A stretch of 64,000 nucleotides of DNA from an uncultured Croceicoccus sp. (GTDB lineage Bacteria > Pseudomonadota > Alphaproteobacteria > Sphingomonadales > Sphingomonadaceae): NCBI RefSeq assembly GCF_947496385.1, contig NZ_CANMCP010000002.1:62001-126000 (forward strand), written 5' to 3'. Below, one piece after another: positions 19,669 to 28,558 of the stretch. Numbering within the stretch: the stretch's first letter is position 1; every line of letters begins with the position of its first letter. The position numbers and the translations under genes are program-made. The notes under the pieces are model-generated. The model did not search any database. It saw nothing but the letters and a program-made list of their open reading frames with translations, and was not told where the DNA came from.

Positions 19669-21316
19669 AATGGACGAACTCCCCGCCGAACAGCGCGCCG
19701 AAATCCTGGCGCGCAGGCTGGAGCGGAGCGAGCGAGCGCTTCGCGAGACGGAGAACGCACTCGAAGAGCGGATGAAAGCGCTCGACCGCGCCAATCGCGG
19801 GCTGCGCCTTCGCGAAACCGAACTTGCGCACAATCTCGCGATCGAAAGCGCGCTTCTGCTGGGCGCGTTGGCGACGGCAAAGATGGTCACCATCTATGGG
19901 GAGCGTGCCCGCGGATTCAGTTTTTCGGACGGCGCGGCCGCGCTGCTCGGCCTGCCCGATCATGCCGAAGTGACGATGCAGACGCTGCTTGATGTGATCC
20001 ATCCGCTCGACCGGGCGCGTATCGCGAACGCCGGGCGGGAATTCTTCGCTGAACGCGAACCGGGTGTCGCGCATGCGTATCAGCATCGCATCGTGCGCCG
20101 GGCCAATGGCGAGATACGGTGGCTGAGCTGGTCGATCCGGCGCGAACGCTCGACCCGCATCCGTCCTGCCTATGTCCTCGGCGCCGTGCGCGAGATTACC
20201 GAGGAGCGACGCAATCGCCGCCAGGTGCGCGCCTTGCAGCTTCGCGCGGAACGGCGCGTTGCCGAGCTGAACCGGTTGCAGGCGGAATTGGCCAAGGCAA
20301 AGGACAAGACGGACCGCACCCTCGCCCGCAGACAGCAGTTCATCACCGAAATGGCGCATGCGATCCGCACTCCGATGGGGGGGCTCACCGGAGGGGTGGA
20401 ACTGCTCGGCCTGAAGCTTGCGCAAGGGGATCCCGATCTTGCCGTCGTCCGGCAATCGCTCGGCGAACTCGACGAAATCGCGTCACGCCTTCTCGAAAAT
20501 GCGGGGACCGACGTTGAACACGCCGCCGATCTCACGCCCAAACCGCTGCCGACACCGATCGATGCTGTTTCTCGGGGGGAGGATATGCAGGAAACCCCTC
20601 GCGTGCTTCTTGCCGAGGACACCGAAAGCAATCGTTACGTCATCGAGCGCATGCTCGAGGAGATGGGATGCGATGTGCAGACGGTGGAAAACGGCGCCGC
20701 CGCGGTCGATGCCGTTCGCAGAGGCGAGTTCGACGTGATCCTGATGGACGTCATGATGCCGATCATGAGCGGAGAGCAGGCGACGCAGGCCATTCGCAAC
20801 CTTCCCGGACCGGCCGCGCGCACCCCCGTCATCGGGATTACCGCGCACAGCCTGCAGGAGGAGCGCGAACGATTGCTGTCGTCGGGCATGACCGCGTGCA
20901 TGGCAAAACCCGTCCGCCGTGAGGCGCTGGAAAGCGCGATCCGCACAGCGATGCTGGGCGGAGGCGAGGCGGCGGGGGAGCAGGCCCGCTTCGACCATCA
21001 ACTGCTTCGCCACACGTTCGAACAATTGCCGGGCGCCTATCGTTCACGCATGCGCGATGCCGCGAAAAAGGACATCACACGCTATGCGAAGGACGCCCTT
21101 GCCGCGATTGCGGCCGGCGACGACGCCGCATTGTCGCGGGCGGCCCATTCGCTGAACGGGGTGGCGCTGAACGTGGGGGCGGTGGGCATCGTCGAGGAAC
21201 TGGCCCATTATCGCGAAGCGGCCGGCAAAATTTCGCCCGAACGCTTTCGCGCGGAGGTCGCCGCGTGCCTTCTGGCATTCGACGACCTCTACGAAGCGTT
21301 GATCGATAGCGTCTAG
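19661..21316 (+). CDS. PAS-HisKA-receiver-Hpt phosphorelay protein lacking the kinase ATPase domain
   Basis: 551 aa. An N-terminal coiled coil (about residues 5-60), a PAS_3-type domain (about 75-185) and a second coiled coil lead to a HisKA-like helix pair with H233 in EMAHAIRTPMGG. Only about 50 residues later comes a receiver (AEDTESN, phospho-acceptor D363 in ILMDVMMP, MAKP) and a C-terminal Hpt domain (H496 in AAHSLNGVALNVG). No N, G1, F or G2 box is present between H233 and the receiver, so the protein cannot bind ATP as a kinase would. Its start overlaps the complete kinase upstream by 8 bases, suggesting that kinase phosphorylates it. The stop overlaps the convergent EPS gene by 4 bases. 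Confidence 0.88.
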   Translation: MRRMDELPAEQRAEILARRLERSERALRETENALEERMKALDRANRGLRLRETELAHNLAIESALLLGALATAKMVTIYGERARGFSFSDGAAALLGLPDHAEVTMQTLLDVIHPLDRARIANAGREFFAEREPGVAHAYQHRIVRRANGEIRWLSWSIRRERSTRIRPAYVLGAVREITEERRNRRQVRALQLRAERRVAELNRLQAELAKAKDKTDRTLARRQQFITEMAHAIRTPMGGLTGGVELLGLKLAQGDPDLAVVRQSLGELDEIASRLLENAGTDVEHAADLTPKPLPTPIDAVSRGEDMQETPRVLLAEDTESNRYVIERMLEEMGCDVQTVENGAAAVDAVRRGEFDVILMDVMMPIMSGEQATQAIRNLPGPAARTPVIGITAHSLQEERERLLSSGMTACMAKPVRREALESAIRTAMLGGGEAAGEQARFDHQLLRHTFEQLPGAYRSRMRDAAKKDITRYAKDALAAIAAGDDAALSRAAHSLNGVALNVGAVGIVEELAHYREAAGKISPERFRAEVAACLLAFDDLYEALIDSV

Positions 21317-22746
21317 CATGCGCCCCGCCCGCCGATCACGGCCGGCACCGTCGCGGCGAGCAGGCGCATGTCGGTCATGAAGGACCGCTTGCGCAGATAG
21401 GCACGGTCCATGATGGCCTGACGCTCGAACGGGATCAGCGCGCGCCCCTTGACCTGCCAGGTGCAGGTGATGCCGGGCGCCCCGTGCAGCCGCTCGATCT
21501 GATGACCGCGGTAGGCGGCGACCTCATTAGCGAGCGCGGGGCGCGGACCCACGATCGACATCGACCCGGTCAGGACGTTGATAAGCTGCGGCAATTCGTC
21601 GATCGAATAGCGGCGCAGGACGCGCCCGGCGGCCGTGATGCGCGGATCGTTCGTCATCTTGAAGCAAGTGCCCTGACGGTCCGAACGTGCCAGCAGTTCG
21701 GCACGACGCGCCTCGGCATCCGTGTACATCGACCGGAACTTGAGCATGGTGAACGGTTTTCCTGCGCGGCCGATCCGCGTCTGGCGAAAGAAGACCGGAC
21801 CGCGATCCTCCATCCACACGGCGAGCGCAGCGACGAGGAAGATCGGCAATAGCATCAAGAGCGCGCACACCGCGACGACGATGTCGCTTGCCCGTTTTGC
21901 CATTTCGGAGGCAGCCCGGTCGAGCCCGCGCAGCTTCGCCGCCTCCAGCGCCGTATGCGCGAGGAACACGCCATTGCCAACAAGATAGCGCCCGGCCATC
22001 CGGCGCGGTTCCATCGCCAGGCGCCACGCCCATTCCCCGCGGCATGCCCGGATCATCGCCGGCGCCCGGGTAATGCGGCCCGAATAATAATCGAACAAGC
22101 CACCGACACCAAGCACGACCGGAACGTCCAGCCGATCCCGATTGCGCGCGATCCACGTTTCCTGAAGCGGAACGCCGAACCCGACGAACAGCATGCGCGC
22201 ACCGGACCGGTTGATCCGCTCGATCAGAGCGTCTTCGTCATCGCGATCTAAATATCCGTTTTGCGTGCCGGAAATGCGCAGAGCCGGCCATTCGGCGCAT
22301 GCCCAGGCGGCGGCATCCTCCGCGACGCCCTCCTGCCCGCCGAGCAGGAAAATGCCGACGCCGGCCTTCGCGGCGCGTTCGCACAACATCGGGAAAAGAT
22401 CGGTTCCGTTGAGGTTTTCGATCCGGGGCTGTTTGAATGCCTTGCTCGCGATTTCCATGCCGGCACCATCGGGCAGCAGGATGTCGCTGCCATGCAGGGC
22501 CGCGCGATAGGTCCGGTCCTTCTTCATCGTATTGACGCAGTGGGCATTGATGAAATTGATCGTATGCCGCGTCGCCGACCGGGCGAGCGCCACGATATGA
22601 TCGGCCGTGTCCTCGCGGCTGGCATTCGCGATCGGAAGGCCGAACATATCGCGGGTTTCGAACGGGCTTGCGGGTGTAAAACGCGCCGCCGGGGCCGGGA
22701 AGGGAACGGTGGCGGTGCGAAAGGCGGAAGCGGGGATATGTTTCAT
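21313..22746 (-). CDS. Fused WecG/TagA glycosyltransferase and initiating sugar-phosphate transferase
   Basis: 477 aa with two enzymes in one chain. Residues about 33-225 are a WecB/TagA/CpsF (GT26) glycosyltransferase: INFINAHCVNTM, LLPDGAGMEIASK, GGLFDYYSGRITRAP. After a linker, a transmembrane helix (about 285-310) begins a bacterial sugar transferase with FRQTRIGRAGKPFTMLKFRSM, the catalytic Asp-Glu pair in SIDELPQLINVL, and SIVGPRPA. The second half would load sugar-1-phosphate onto undecaprenyl phosphate, and the first half would add the next sugar. A sigma-54 promoter lies 37 bases upstream. It is the divergent partner of the flippase operon. Confidence 0.92.
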   Translation of the reverse strand: MKHIPASAFRTATVPFPAPAARFTPASPFETRDMFGLPIANASREDTADHIVALARSATRHTINFINAHCVNTMKKDRTYRAALHGSDILLPDGAGMEIASKAFKQPRIENLNGTDLFPMLCERAAKAGVGIFLLGGQEGVAEDAAAWACAEWPALRISGTQNGYLDRDDEDALIERINRSGARMLFVGFGVPLQETWIARNRDRLDVPVVLGVGGLFDYYSGRITRAPAMIRACRGEWAWRLAMEPRRMAGRYLVGNGVFLAHTALEAAKLRGLDRAASEMAKRASDIVVAVCALLMLLPIFLVAALAVWMEDRGPVFFRQTRIGRAGKPFTMLKFRSMYTDAEARRAELLARSDRQGTCFKMTNDPRITAAGRVLRRYSIDELPQLINVLTGSMSIVGPRPALANEVAAYRGHQIERLHGAPGITCTWQVKGRALIPFERQAIMDRAYLRKRSFMTDMRLLAATVPAVIGGRGAC

Positions 22747-22782
22747 GGTCAGGCTCCTTTGACGAACGATGCCAACCGTTCC

Positions 22783-22797
22783 GCAAAGCCTGTGCCA
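22783..22797 (-). promoter_or_regulatory. Sigma-54 promoter of the fused transferase gene
   Basis: On the minus strand TGGCACA-GGCT-TTGC gives GG and GC exactly 12 bases apart, matching the RpoN -24/-12 consensus at nearly every key base. It lies 37 bases before the ATG at 22746. Confidence 0.8.
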
Positions 22798-22874
22798 TTC
22801 ACGCTAAGTCGCTGTTTTCATTCGCATTAAAGAGCACCACTCCCATTCTGCGGCACCGGCCGCCTGCCCCGTTT

Positions 22875-22931
22875 TCGCATATTGCAATGGTTTGTCCGCC
22901 GTTTGCGACGATCGAGTGTCGCAAATTGCGA
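22875..22931. promoter_or_regulatory. Candidate enhancer sites for the EPS sigma-54 activator (left intergenic region)
   Basis: Within 57 bases lie TCGCATATTGCAA (22875-22887), a perfect 13-base palindrome TCGCAAATTGCGA (22919-22931), and an 8-bp inverted repeat TTTGCGAC-N8-GTCGCAAA (22902-22925). The sites stand about 80-135 bases from the leftward sigma-54 promoter and 55-110 bases from the rightward one, as expected for an NtrC-family activator serving both. The same words recur at 31276-31351. Confidence 0.65.
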
Positions 22932-22983
22932 AAAGCCGTGATCGCGGTCAGTAGCCTTCCCGAAAAAGCCTGGAAATCCGCCA

Positions 22984-23002
22984 TTGGCACGGATTGTGAA
23001 TA
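22984..23002 (+). promoter_or_regulatory. Sigma-54-like promoter of the flippase operon
   Basis: TTGGCACG-GATT-GTGAATA: the -24 element is perfect, while the -12 element has GTGA where TTGC is expected, with correct spacing. The same TTGGCACGG...TGAATA form occurs in front of the wza-like gene, which supports it despite the weak -12. It lies about 35 bases before the ATG at 23033. Confidence 0.55.
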
Positions 23003-23032
23003 GAAAGGGCCAGACCGCAATTCGAGGATACG

Positions 23033-24328
23033 ATGAACCCTACCCCCGCCTTTGCTCATACCGGACGTCTGATGGCGCTGATGCGTGCGCCCCTCGTCCA
23101 GGGGCTGGTCGCCTTCGCCTCGGCACAGGCGGCAACGAGGGTCGTTCGCCTCGCCGCCCTGCTGGTCGTCGCGCGGGCCGTATCGCCCGAGACGATCGGG
23201 GCCGCCGCTCTCGCGCTCAGCCTGTTCGAACTCGTCCGCGTCCTGGCCGATGCCGGCATCGGGCAGCGGTTGATCGTGGCCGATGACGATGCGCTTCCCG
23301 CGCTGTGCCGGACGGCGTATCGGCTGTTCTGGGTCGTGTGCCTCGGCACCGCGATGGTGCAGCTCATCGTCGCGGCGGTCCTCGCCGCCGCGTTCGACAT
23401 GGCCGAACCGGCGGCGATGCTGGCCGTGCTCTCGCTCGTCTATATCGCGATGCCGCCGGGCCTGGTTCAGATTTTCCTGACCATGCGCGCCAATCGCATG
23501 GGGGCATGCGCCCGCATCGCCGCGACGCAGAACATGGCCGACTGCGCGATGACGCTGGCCCTCGTCGTCGTTTGGCCGAGTGCATGGGCGATCGTTCTGC
23601 CAAAGCTGCTGGCAGCGCCGGTCTGGACCGTTCTCGCCCGCCGCTCGACCGCGTGGGAACCCGCCGCGGTGGCGCCGGCACCCGTTCGCGAATTCGCGCT
23701 CTTCGGGCCGGCCATCCTCGGCACCGAAATCTTCAATGCGCTGCGCATCCACGGGGACAAGCTGATCGTGAGCGCGCTGCTGGGCACCGAAATGCTCGGC
23801 CTCTATTTCTTCGCTTTCAATGCCGGGCTCGGCATCACGCAAAGCTTCGTCGCGGCGTGCAACATCGTCGTCTTCCCCCACCTCGCCAAGGCAGGTCAGG
23901 ACGGCGGCCTGCGCGAATATCGCAAGGCGTTTGCAACCGGCCTTGCAATGCTGATCCCGGTCGTCGCGGCGCAGGCCCTGCTCGCCCCGGTCTATGTTCC
24001 CGTCGTCTTCGGGGCGAACTGGAGCGAGGCCGCGCCGCTCGTCTCGCTGCTTGCCTGCGCTGCGCTGCCGCTTCTCGCCGGTTCGCTGGTGGGTGCGAAA
24101 ATGCGCGTCGCCGGCCGCCCGCAGGCCGAAGCCATGCTGACCGGCACGGCGACGCTTGCCGCGCTCGCCGGACTTTCCATCGGGGCGGGCACGGGGCTGG
24201 CCGGCGCGTGCATCGGCTTTGGCCTGGGTCTCGGCACCGTCCTTCTTCCCGCCGCGGCGATCAGCCTGCTGCCGCGCCGCTCTGCCGCCTTTTCCTTCAC
24301 CGCTTGTTTCAAAGGAGTCACGTCATGA
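23033..24328 (+). CDS. Polysaccharide flippase, Wzx-like (MOP superfamily)
   Basis: 431 aa with about twelve hydrophobic segments and no soluble domain. LVQGLVAFASAQAATRVVRLAALLVVARAVSPETIGAAALALS at the N-terminus and the mid-protein FGPAILGTEIFNALRIHGDKLIVSALLGTEMLGLYFFAFN are typical of oligosaccharide flippases. It would turn the lipid-linked repeat unit to the periplasmic face. GAGGA stands 6 bases before the ATG. It heads an operon of three glycosyltransferases, and its stop overlaps the next start by 4 bases. Confidence 0.88.
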   Translation: MNPTPAFAHTGRLMALMRAPLVQGLVAFASAQAATRVVRLAALLVVARAVSPETIGAAALALSLFELVRVLADAGIGQRLIVADDDALPALCRTAYRLFWVVCLGTAMVQLIVAAVLAAAFDMAEPAAMLAVLSLVYIAMPPGLVQIFLTMRANRMGACARIAATQNMADCAMTLALVVVWPSAWAIVLPKLLAAPVWTVLARRSTAWEPAAVAPAPVREFALFGPAILGTEIFNALRIHGDKLIVSALLGTEMLGLYFFAFNAGLGITQSFVAACNIVVFPHLAKAGQDGGLREYRKAFATGLAMLIPVVAAQALLAPVYVPVVFGANWSEAAPLVSLLACAALPLLAGSLVGAKMRVAGRPQAEAMLTGTATLAALAGLSIGAGTGLAGACIGFGLGLGTVLLPAAAISLLPRRSAAFSFTACFKGVTS

Positions 24329-25254
24329 CCGCCCCCTTCTTCTCCGTCGTGATCGCCGCGTTCAATGCCGAACGCACCATCGCCGAAGCGATCGACAGCG
24401 TGCTCGCCCAGACAGAGCAGGATTTCGAGCTCATCGTCATCGACGACGGTTCCACGGACCGCACCTTGCTGGCCGCGATGAAGCGGGCCGAAACCGATGA
24501 GCGGATCAAGCTCATTTCGCGGAACAATTCGGGCGTTTCGGCGGCGCGCAATTGCGGGGTCGACAATGCCCGTGGACGGATGCTCGCCTTTCTCGACGCC
24601 GACGATGTTTGGCACCCGGAAAAGCTCGAGGCGCACCGCCGCCTGCACGAAGCCGACAGCACGCTTGCCGCAAGTTTCGCCCGCATCGCGTTCTGCCCCG
24701 ACACCACGCAAACATTGCGCCCCGGTCGCACGGTTTCGGCGGTCAGCGGGCAGGATTGCACGCTGAACGATGTCGTGATCGAAAATGCGGTCTGTACCAT
24801 GTCGAACCTCGTCATCAGCCACGCCGCGTTCGCGATGATCGGCCGGTTCGATGAAACCATGCGCTATGTCGAGGATCAGGACCTGCTCGCCCGGCTCGTC
24901 GGAGGTGGCTACCGCCTGCGCGGGATCGATGAAACGCTGGTCTATTACCGGCTCAGCGAAAACGGGCTGAGCTGCGACTTTTCCGCCATGTTCGATGCCT
25001 GGCACGGGCTGGCCGCGCGCTGGGCCGATCAGATCGATCTGCGGCGGGGCGAGGCGCTTTATTGCCGCTATCTCGCGCGCCGCACCCTGCGTGCCGGCGG
25101 CACTGCGCGGCGCGCCCGGCGCTTTGTCGAACGGGGGCTTCGCTGCGATCCGCGTGCGTTCATGTCCGGCGGAATGCGCGGTGCGCTGACCGCTGCGGGC
25201 GCCGTGCTGGGCGGCGTCGTGCCGCTGGGCGCCCGCGCCAAGATCTTCGCCTGA
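24325..25254 (+). CDS. Family 2 glycosyltransferase
   Basis: 309 aa. GT-A fold: FSVVIAAFNAERTIAEAIDSVLAQT at residues 6-30, the nucleotide-binding VIDDGSTDRT, the DxD metal motif in AFLDADDVWHPEKL, and a later VEDQDLLARLVGGGYR acceptor-side motif. It is coupled to the flippase gene (ATGA overlap) with GGAG before it. It probably adds one sugar to the lipid-linked repeat on the cytoplasmic face. Donor and acceptor are unknown. Confidence 0.92.
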   Translation: MTAPFFSVVIAAFNAERTIAEAIDSVLAQTEQDFELIVIDDGSTDRTLLAAMKRAETDERIKLISRNNSGVSAARNCGVDNARGRMLAFLDADDVWHPEKLEAHRRLHEADSTLAASFARIAFCPDTTQTLRPGRTVSAVSGQDCTLNDVVIENAVCTMSNLVISHAAFAMIGRFDETMRYVEDQDLLARLVGGGYRLRGIDETLVYYRLSENGLSCDFSAMFDAWHGLAARWADQIDLRRGEALYCRYLARRTLRAGGTARRARRFVERGLRCDPRAFMSGGMRGALTAAGAVLGGVVPLGARAKIFA

Positions 25255-25282
25255 TTCACTCTTTCCAAGAAAGGATACACCC

Positions 25283-26269
25283 ATGACCCTTCCCCGTATG
25301 TCCGTCGTGATGCCCGTTTATAACGTCGAAGCCTATGTCGAGGAGGCGATCCGCTCCGTCCTCGATCAGAGTTTCACCGATTTCGAACTGATCGTGGTGG
25401 ACGATGGCGGGAATGACAATTCGCTCACTCTCGTCCGCGGTTTCGACGATCCGCGCATCCGCATCGTTTCGCAGCCGAACCGCGGATTGCCCGGCGCACG
25501 CAACACCGGCATCGCGAATGCCCGCGCGCCTTACGTGGCGCTGCTCGATTCCGATGACCGCTGGAACCGGGAAAAGCTGATGCTGCACTACATCCACCTC
25601 GAGGCCAATCCCGATGTCGGCGTCAGCTTCTCGGGCTCGCGCCTCATCGATTGCAACGGCAATGTCCTGCGCGTCGCGATGAAGCCGAAACTGAACGCGA
25701 TCACCGCGCGCGATATCCTGTGCCGCAACCCGGTCGGCAACGGCAGCGCACCCGTCATCCGGCGCAGCGCACTCGACGCGGTGGCCTTTCCCCATCCGAC
25801 CGAGGCGGGCCGCACATGCTGGTTCGACGAAAGCTTTCGCCAGTCGGAGGACATCGAACTGTGGGTGCGCATGATCGCGCGTCATGGCATCCGTTTCGAC
25901 GGGATCGCCGGGCAGTTGACCGATTACCGGATCATCGGCGGCGCGCTGTCGGCCAATGTGGTGCAGCAATATGCGAGCTGGGCCCGGATGATGGATGCGC
26001 TGCGCGGTACCGCGCCCGACCTCGTCGCGCAATTCGGCGATACGGCCCGCGCGTATCAGCTTCGCTATCTCGCGCGGCGCTGCGTGCAGCTTGGCAATGG
26101 CACGCTCGGCCATGATTTCATGCGCCGCGCCATTCGTTCGGACCGGCGGATCCTCGTGCAGGAGCCGATCAAGTCGCTCACCACCTGGGCCGCCGTCCAT
26201 GTCGCACGGCTCGCCGGCCCCGACCGTTTCCGCGCCATTGCGCGCCCGTACATGAAGGCCGCGGCATGA
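25283..26269 (+). CDS. Family 2 glycosyltransferase
   Basis: 328 aa. MSVVMPVYNVEAYVEEAIRSVLDQS, VVDDGGNDNS, the DxD-type ALLDSDDRWNREKL and a late QSEDIELWVRMI motif identify a GT-A glycosyltransferase similar in plan to its upstream neighbour. The two may be paralogues adding successive sugars. AAAGGA precedes the ATG, and its stop overlaps the next gene by 4 bases. Substrates are not readable. Confidence 0.92.
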   Translation: MTLPRMSVVMPVYNVEAYVEEAIRSVLDQSFTDFELIVVDDGGNDNSLTLVRGFDDPRIRIVSQPNRGLPGARNTGIANARAPYVALLDSDDRWNREKLMLHYIHLEANPDVGVSFSGSRLIDCNGNVLRVAMKPKLNAITARDILCRNPVGNGSAPVIRRSALDAVAFPHPTEAGRTCWFDESFRQSEDIELWVRMIARHGIRFDGIAGQLTDYRIIGGALSANVVQQYASWARMMDALRGTAPDLVAQFGDTARAYQLRYLARRCVQLGNGTLGHDFMRRAIRSDRRILVQEPIKSLTTWAAVHVARLAGPDRFRAIARPYMKAAA

Positions 26270-27252
26270 TCAGGGTCGTTCACCTGCTCGACGATTTCGC
26301 GATGGGCGGCGTCACCCGCGCGCTTTCGATGTTCTCGCACCCTCGCATTGCCCTGCACGCCACGTCGCGCACCGTCGCGATGGGCAGCACGGCACGCGAT
26401 GCGGCCCATCTCGACGCCGATCTCATCGTGATCCACGTGCCGCCACGCTGGAGCCGGATGCCCTATCTCGCGGCGTTGCGCCTGCGCAATCGCCATGCGC
26501 GGATCGTGCAGGTCGAGCACAGCTATACACGCGCGCTCGAACGCAATCGGGTTTCGTCGCGGCGACGTTTTCGCTTGCTGATCCGGCTGGCGGCGCGGCT
26601 TGTGGACGAAATTGTCGCCGTCTCGCACGCGCAGGGGGAATGGCTGAGGGAGGTCGGCGTGCCGCGGGCCAAGCTGACGGTGATCCACCCGTGGAGCGGG
26701 CGTTTCGACCTGTTCGACATCGCCGAAACGCCCCCGCGCGAGGGTCCGCTTCGCCTGCTCAGCTATGGCCGGTTTTCGCCGGAAAAGAACTATGCCGCGC
26801 TGATCGAGGCGGTCTCCTCCCTCTCCCGGCACGAGGCGACGCTGACGCTGTTCGGCGACGGACCATTGGCCGCGGAACTGCGCGCCCGCGCGTCGCGCAC
26901 GGATAATGTCGAGATCCTGCCCGCGTGCAGCGATCCGGCACCGTTCCTCGAAAAATGCCAGGCGGTCATCCTGCCCTCGCGGTTCGAATCCTTCGGCCTC
27001 GTCGCGACGGAGGCCCGCATGGCGGGGCGCGCGATTGCCGTGGCCGATATCGACGGGCTCCCCGAACAGGCACGTTGCGGCGGCGGGCTGGTGCGTCCGA
27101 TGAACGATGCGGACGAAATCGCCGCCGCCATCGCCGAATTCGCCTATGTCGACGTGGAGCAGATGGGGCGGGAGGCGCGCAACGGCGTGCGTGCGCAACA
27201 CGACCGGATCATAGAGAGCTGGCGCGCGCTGTTTCACCGGGCGGCGCGGTGA
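26266..27252 (+). CDS. Family 4 glycosyltransferase
   Basis: 328 aa, GT-B fold. The N-terminus MIRVVHLLDDFAMGGVTRAL has the glycine-rich turn, and the C-terminal donor domain has LLSYGRFSPEKNYAALIEA, LFGDGP and SRFESFGLVATEARMAG, whose E-x7-E-type spacing is diagnostic for GT4. Last gene of the flippase operon. Its last 44 bases overlap, tail to tail, the 3' end of the Wzy-like gene on the other strand. Confidence 0.92.
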   Translation: MIRVVHLLDDFAMGGVTRALSMFSHPRIALHATSRTVAMGSTARDAAHLDADLIVIHVPPRWSRMPYLAALRLRNRHARIVQVEHSYTRALERNRVSSRRRFRLLIRLAARLVDEIVAVSHAQGEWLREVGVPRAKLTVIHPWSGRFDLFDIAETPPREGPLRLLSYGRFSPEKNYAALIEAVSSLSRHEATLTLFGDGPLAAELRARASRTDNVEILPACSDPAPFLEKCQAVILPSRFESFGLVATEARMAGRAIAVADIDGLPEQARCGGGLVRPMNDADEIAAAIAEFAYVDVEQMGREARNGVRAQHDRIIESWRALFHRAAR

Positions 27253-28558
27253 GCGTGTCCGGCACGTCGTCCCCTGTATCTTCCGCAAAGGCAGGATCAT
27301 CATCGGGCGGGGCATTGCGAAACGCCAGTGCCCGCCCGATAACGATGAGCGCGGGCCAGTACAGATAGGCCAGGATCTCAAGATTCTCGCCAAACGAATA
27401 GAGCACCAGGATCAATATCATCGACAGCGCCGTGCGATGCAACGCGCCGAGCCGCGCCCGCCACAACAGCACCGCCACCGTCACCGCCAACGGCACCGCC
27501 AGCGCGAGCGCGCCTGCCAGCCCCTTTACAAAAAGCAGACCGTACCAGCTGTGATGGCTGCCGATGGGCATGTATTCGACGAGATGCGGCCCGCTTTCCA
27601 CGATGCCATGCCCGAACCAGAACGCCTCGTTCTCCCACCTGTCCATCGCGATGCGGCCAAGGGCGGCGCGCACCCGGCTGGAATCGGCGCGCGCGGATGA
27701 AAAATCGCTCATCAGCTGATCGACAAAGCTCACGAGGTCGGACGCGAACAGCCCGACAAGCAGCAGCACCGGCGCCGCGATGAACCACACCGCGGCGCGG
27801 TCCACCCGCGCAACCGCCCACACGATGGGGACAAGCGCCACCATCGCCACCAGCGCCAGCCGCGATTGCGACAGGACCGCCACGGCGAGGAAGCCAAAGA
27901 TGCCTATGGCTTTCCAGAACAGGTCCCGTTCCTGCGCGGCGAGGAAGACATAGACCACCGCGACCATCCCCGCCGCCGGCGACCATGGAGCAAAGAATTG
28001 CCAGCGCGGCGTGCCCGCCCCCGGCTCGATCGTGTAGAGAATGGTGGCGAAATATTCCGGCCCCGGCCCGCCGACGGCCTTCAATGGCGAGACATAGAGC
28101 ATTTCGGGCAGACCGACGAAGGGCGCCGCCAGGAACAGCGGCAGCATCAGCAGCGTCCACATGCTCAGCCGGCACACCGCGCGCGCAATGACCGGGAGCC
28201 GTATGTCCAGCACCGCGCCCGCCATCGGGAACAGCGCGATCAGCGCCCAGCCCTTCGCCCAGCCGATGCTGCTCTTGATCGTCTGTGCGGTGCCGAGCGC
28301 GAAATTCGCATGGCCCGCCCACAGGATCAAGAGCATCGCCGCCATGCCCGCATGCCACAACCAGATCGTGGCGGGAATGGCGGCGATGTTCTTGCGGCCG
28401 AGATAAAGCGCGACGACGACCATCCCGGTCAGCGCCCAGCCGATCACCGGCCCTGCAATATACAACCCTCCGATCAGCCAGAGCAGCCAGGTCGCGGTAA
28501 TGCTGCGCGCGATCAGACGTTCGGCAGCAGTTTCCGGATGATGGGCTGGCGCAGCCAT
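27209..28558 (-). CDS. O-antigen/EPS polymerase, Wzy-like membrane protein
   Basis: 449 aa with about ten or more hydrophobic segments, and a large loop with HGIVESGPHLVEYMPIGSHHSWYGLLFVKG, which resembles the conserved O-antigen ligase/polymerase region (H-N/S-x-Y-L-type). It would join lipid-linked repeats in the periplasm. Its start overlaps the chain-length gene by 46 bases, and its end overlaps the GT4 gene on the other strand by 44 bases. The charged, proline-rich C-terminal tail is the part encoded in that overlap. Confidence 0.82.
   Translation of the reverse strand: MAAPAHHPETAAERLIARSITATWLLWLIGGLYIAGPVIGWALTGMVVVALYLGRKNIAAIPATIWLWHAGMAAMLLILWAGHANFALGTAQTIKSSIGWAKGWALIALFPMAGAVLDIRLPVIARAVCRLSMWTLLMLPLFLAAPFVGLPEMLYVSPLKAVGGPGPEYFATILYTIEPGAGTPRWQFFAPWSPAAGMVAVVYVFLAAQERDLFWKAIGIFGFLAVAVLSQSRLALVAMVALVPIVWAVARVDRAAVWFIAAPVLLLVGLFASDLVSFVDQLMSDFSSARADSSRVRAALGRIAMDRWENEAFWFGHGIVESGPHLVEYMPIGSHHSWYGLLFVKGLAGALALAVPLAVTVAVLLWRARLGALHRTALSMILILVLYSFGENLEILAYLYWPALIVIGRALAFRNAPPDDDPAFAEDTGDDVPDTLTAPPGETARASSL

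Noticed and set aside
22875-22931. Palindromes here as a start of a CRISPR array or an IS end
   Set aside because: No regular spacer pattern, no transposase or cas gene, and the words recur only at the other EPS promoter region.
22799-23881. 360-codon minus-strand frame covering the left EPS intergenic region
   Set aside because: It would cover the sigma-54 promoters and palindromes and lies opposite the clear flippase gene; composition is that of a shadow frame.
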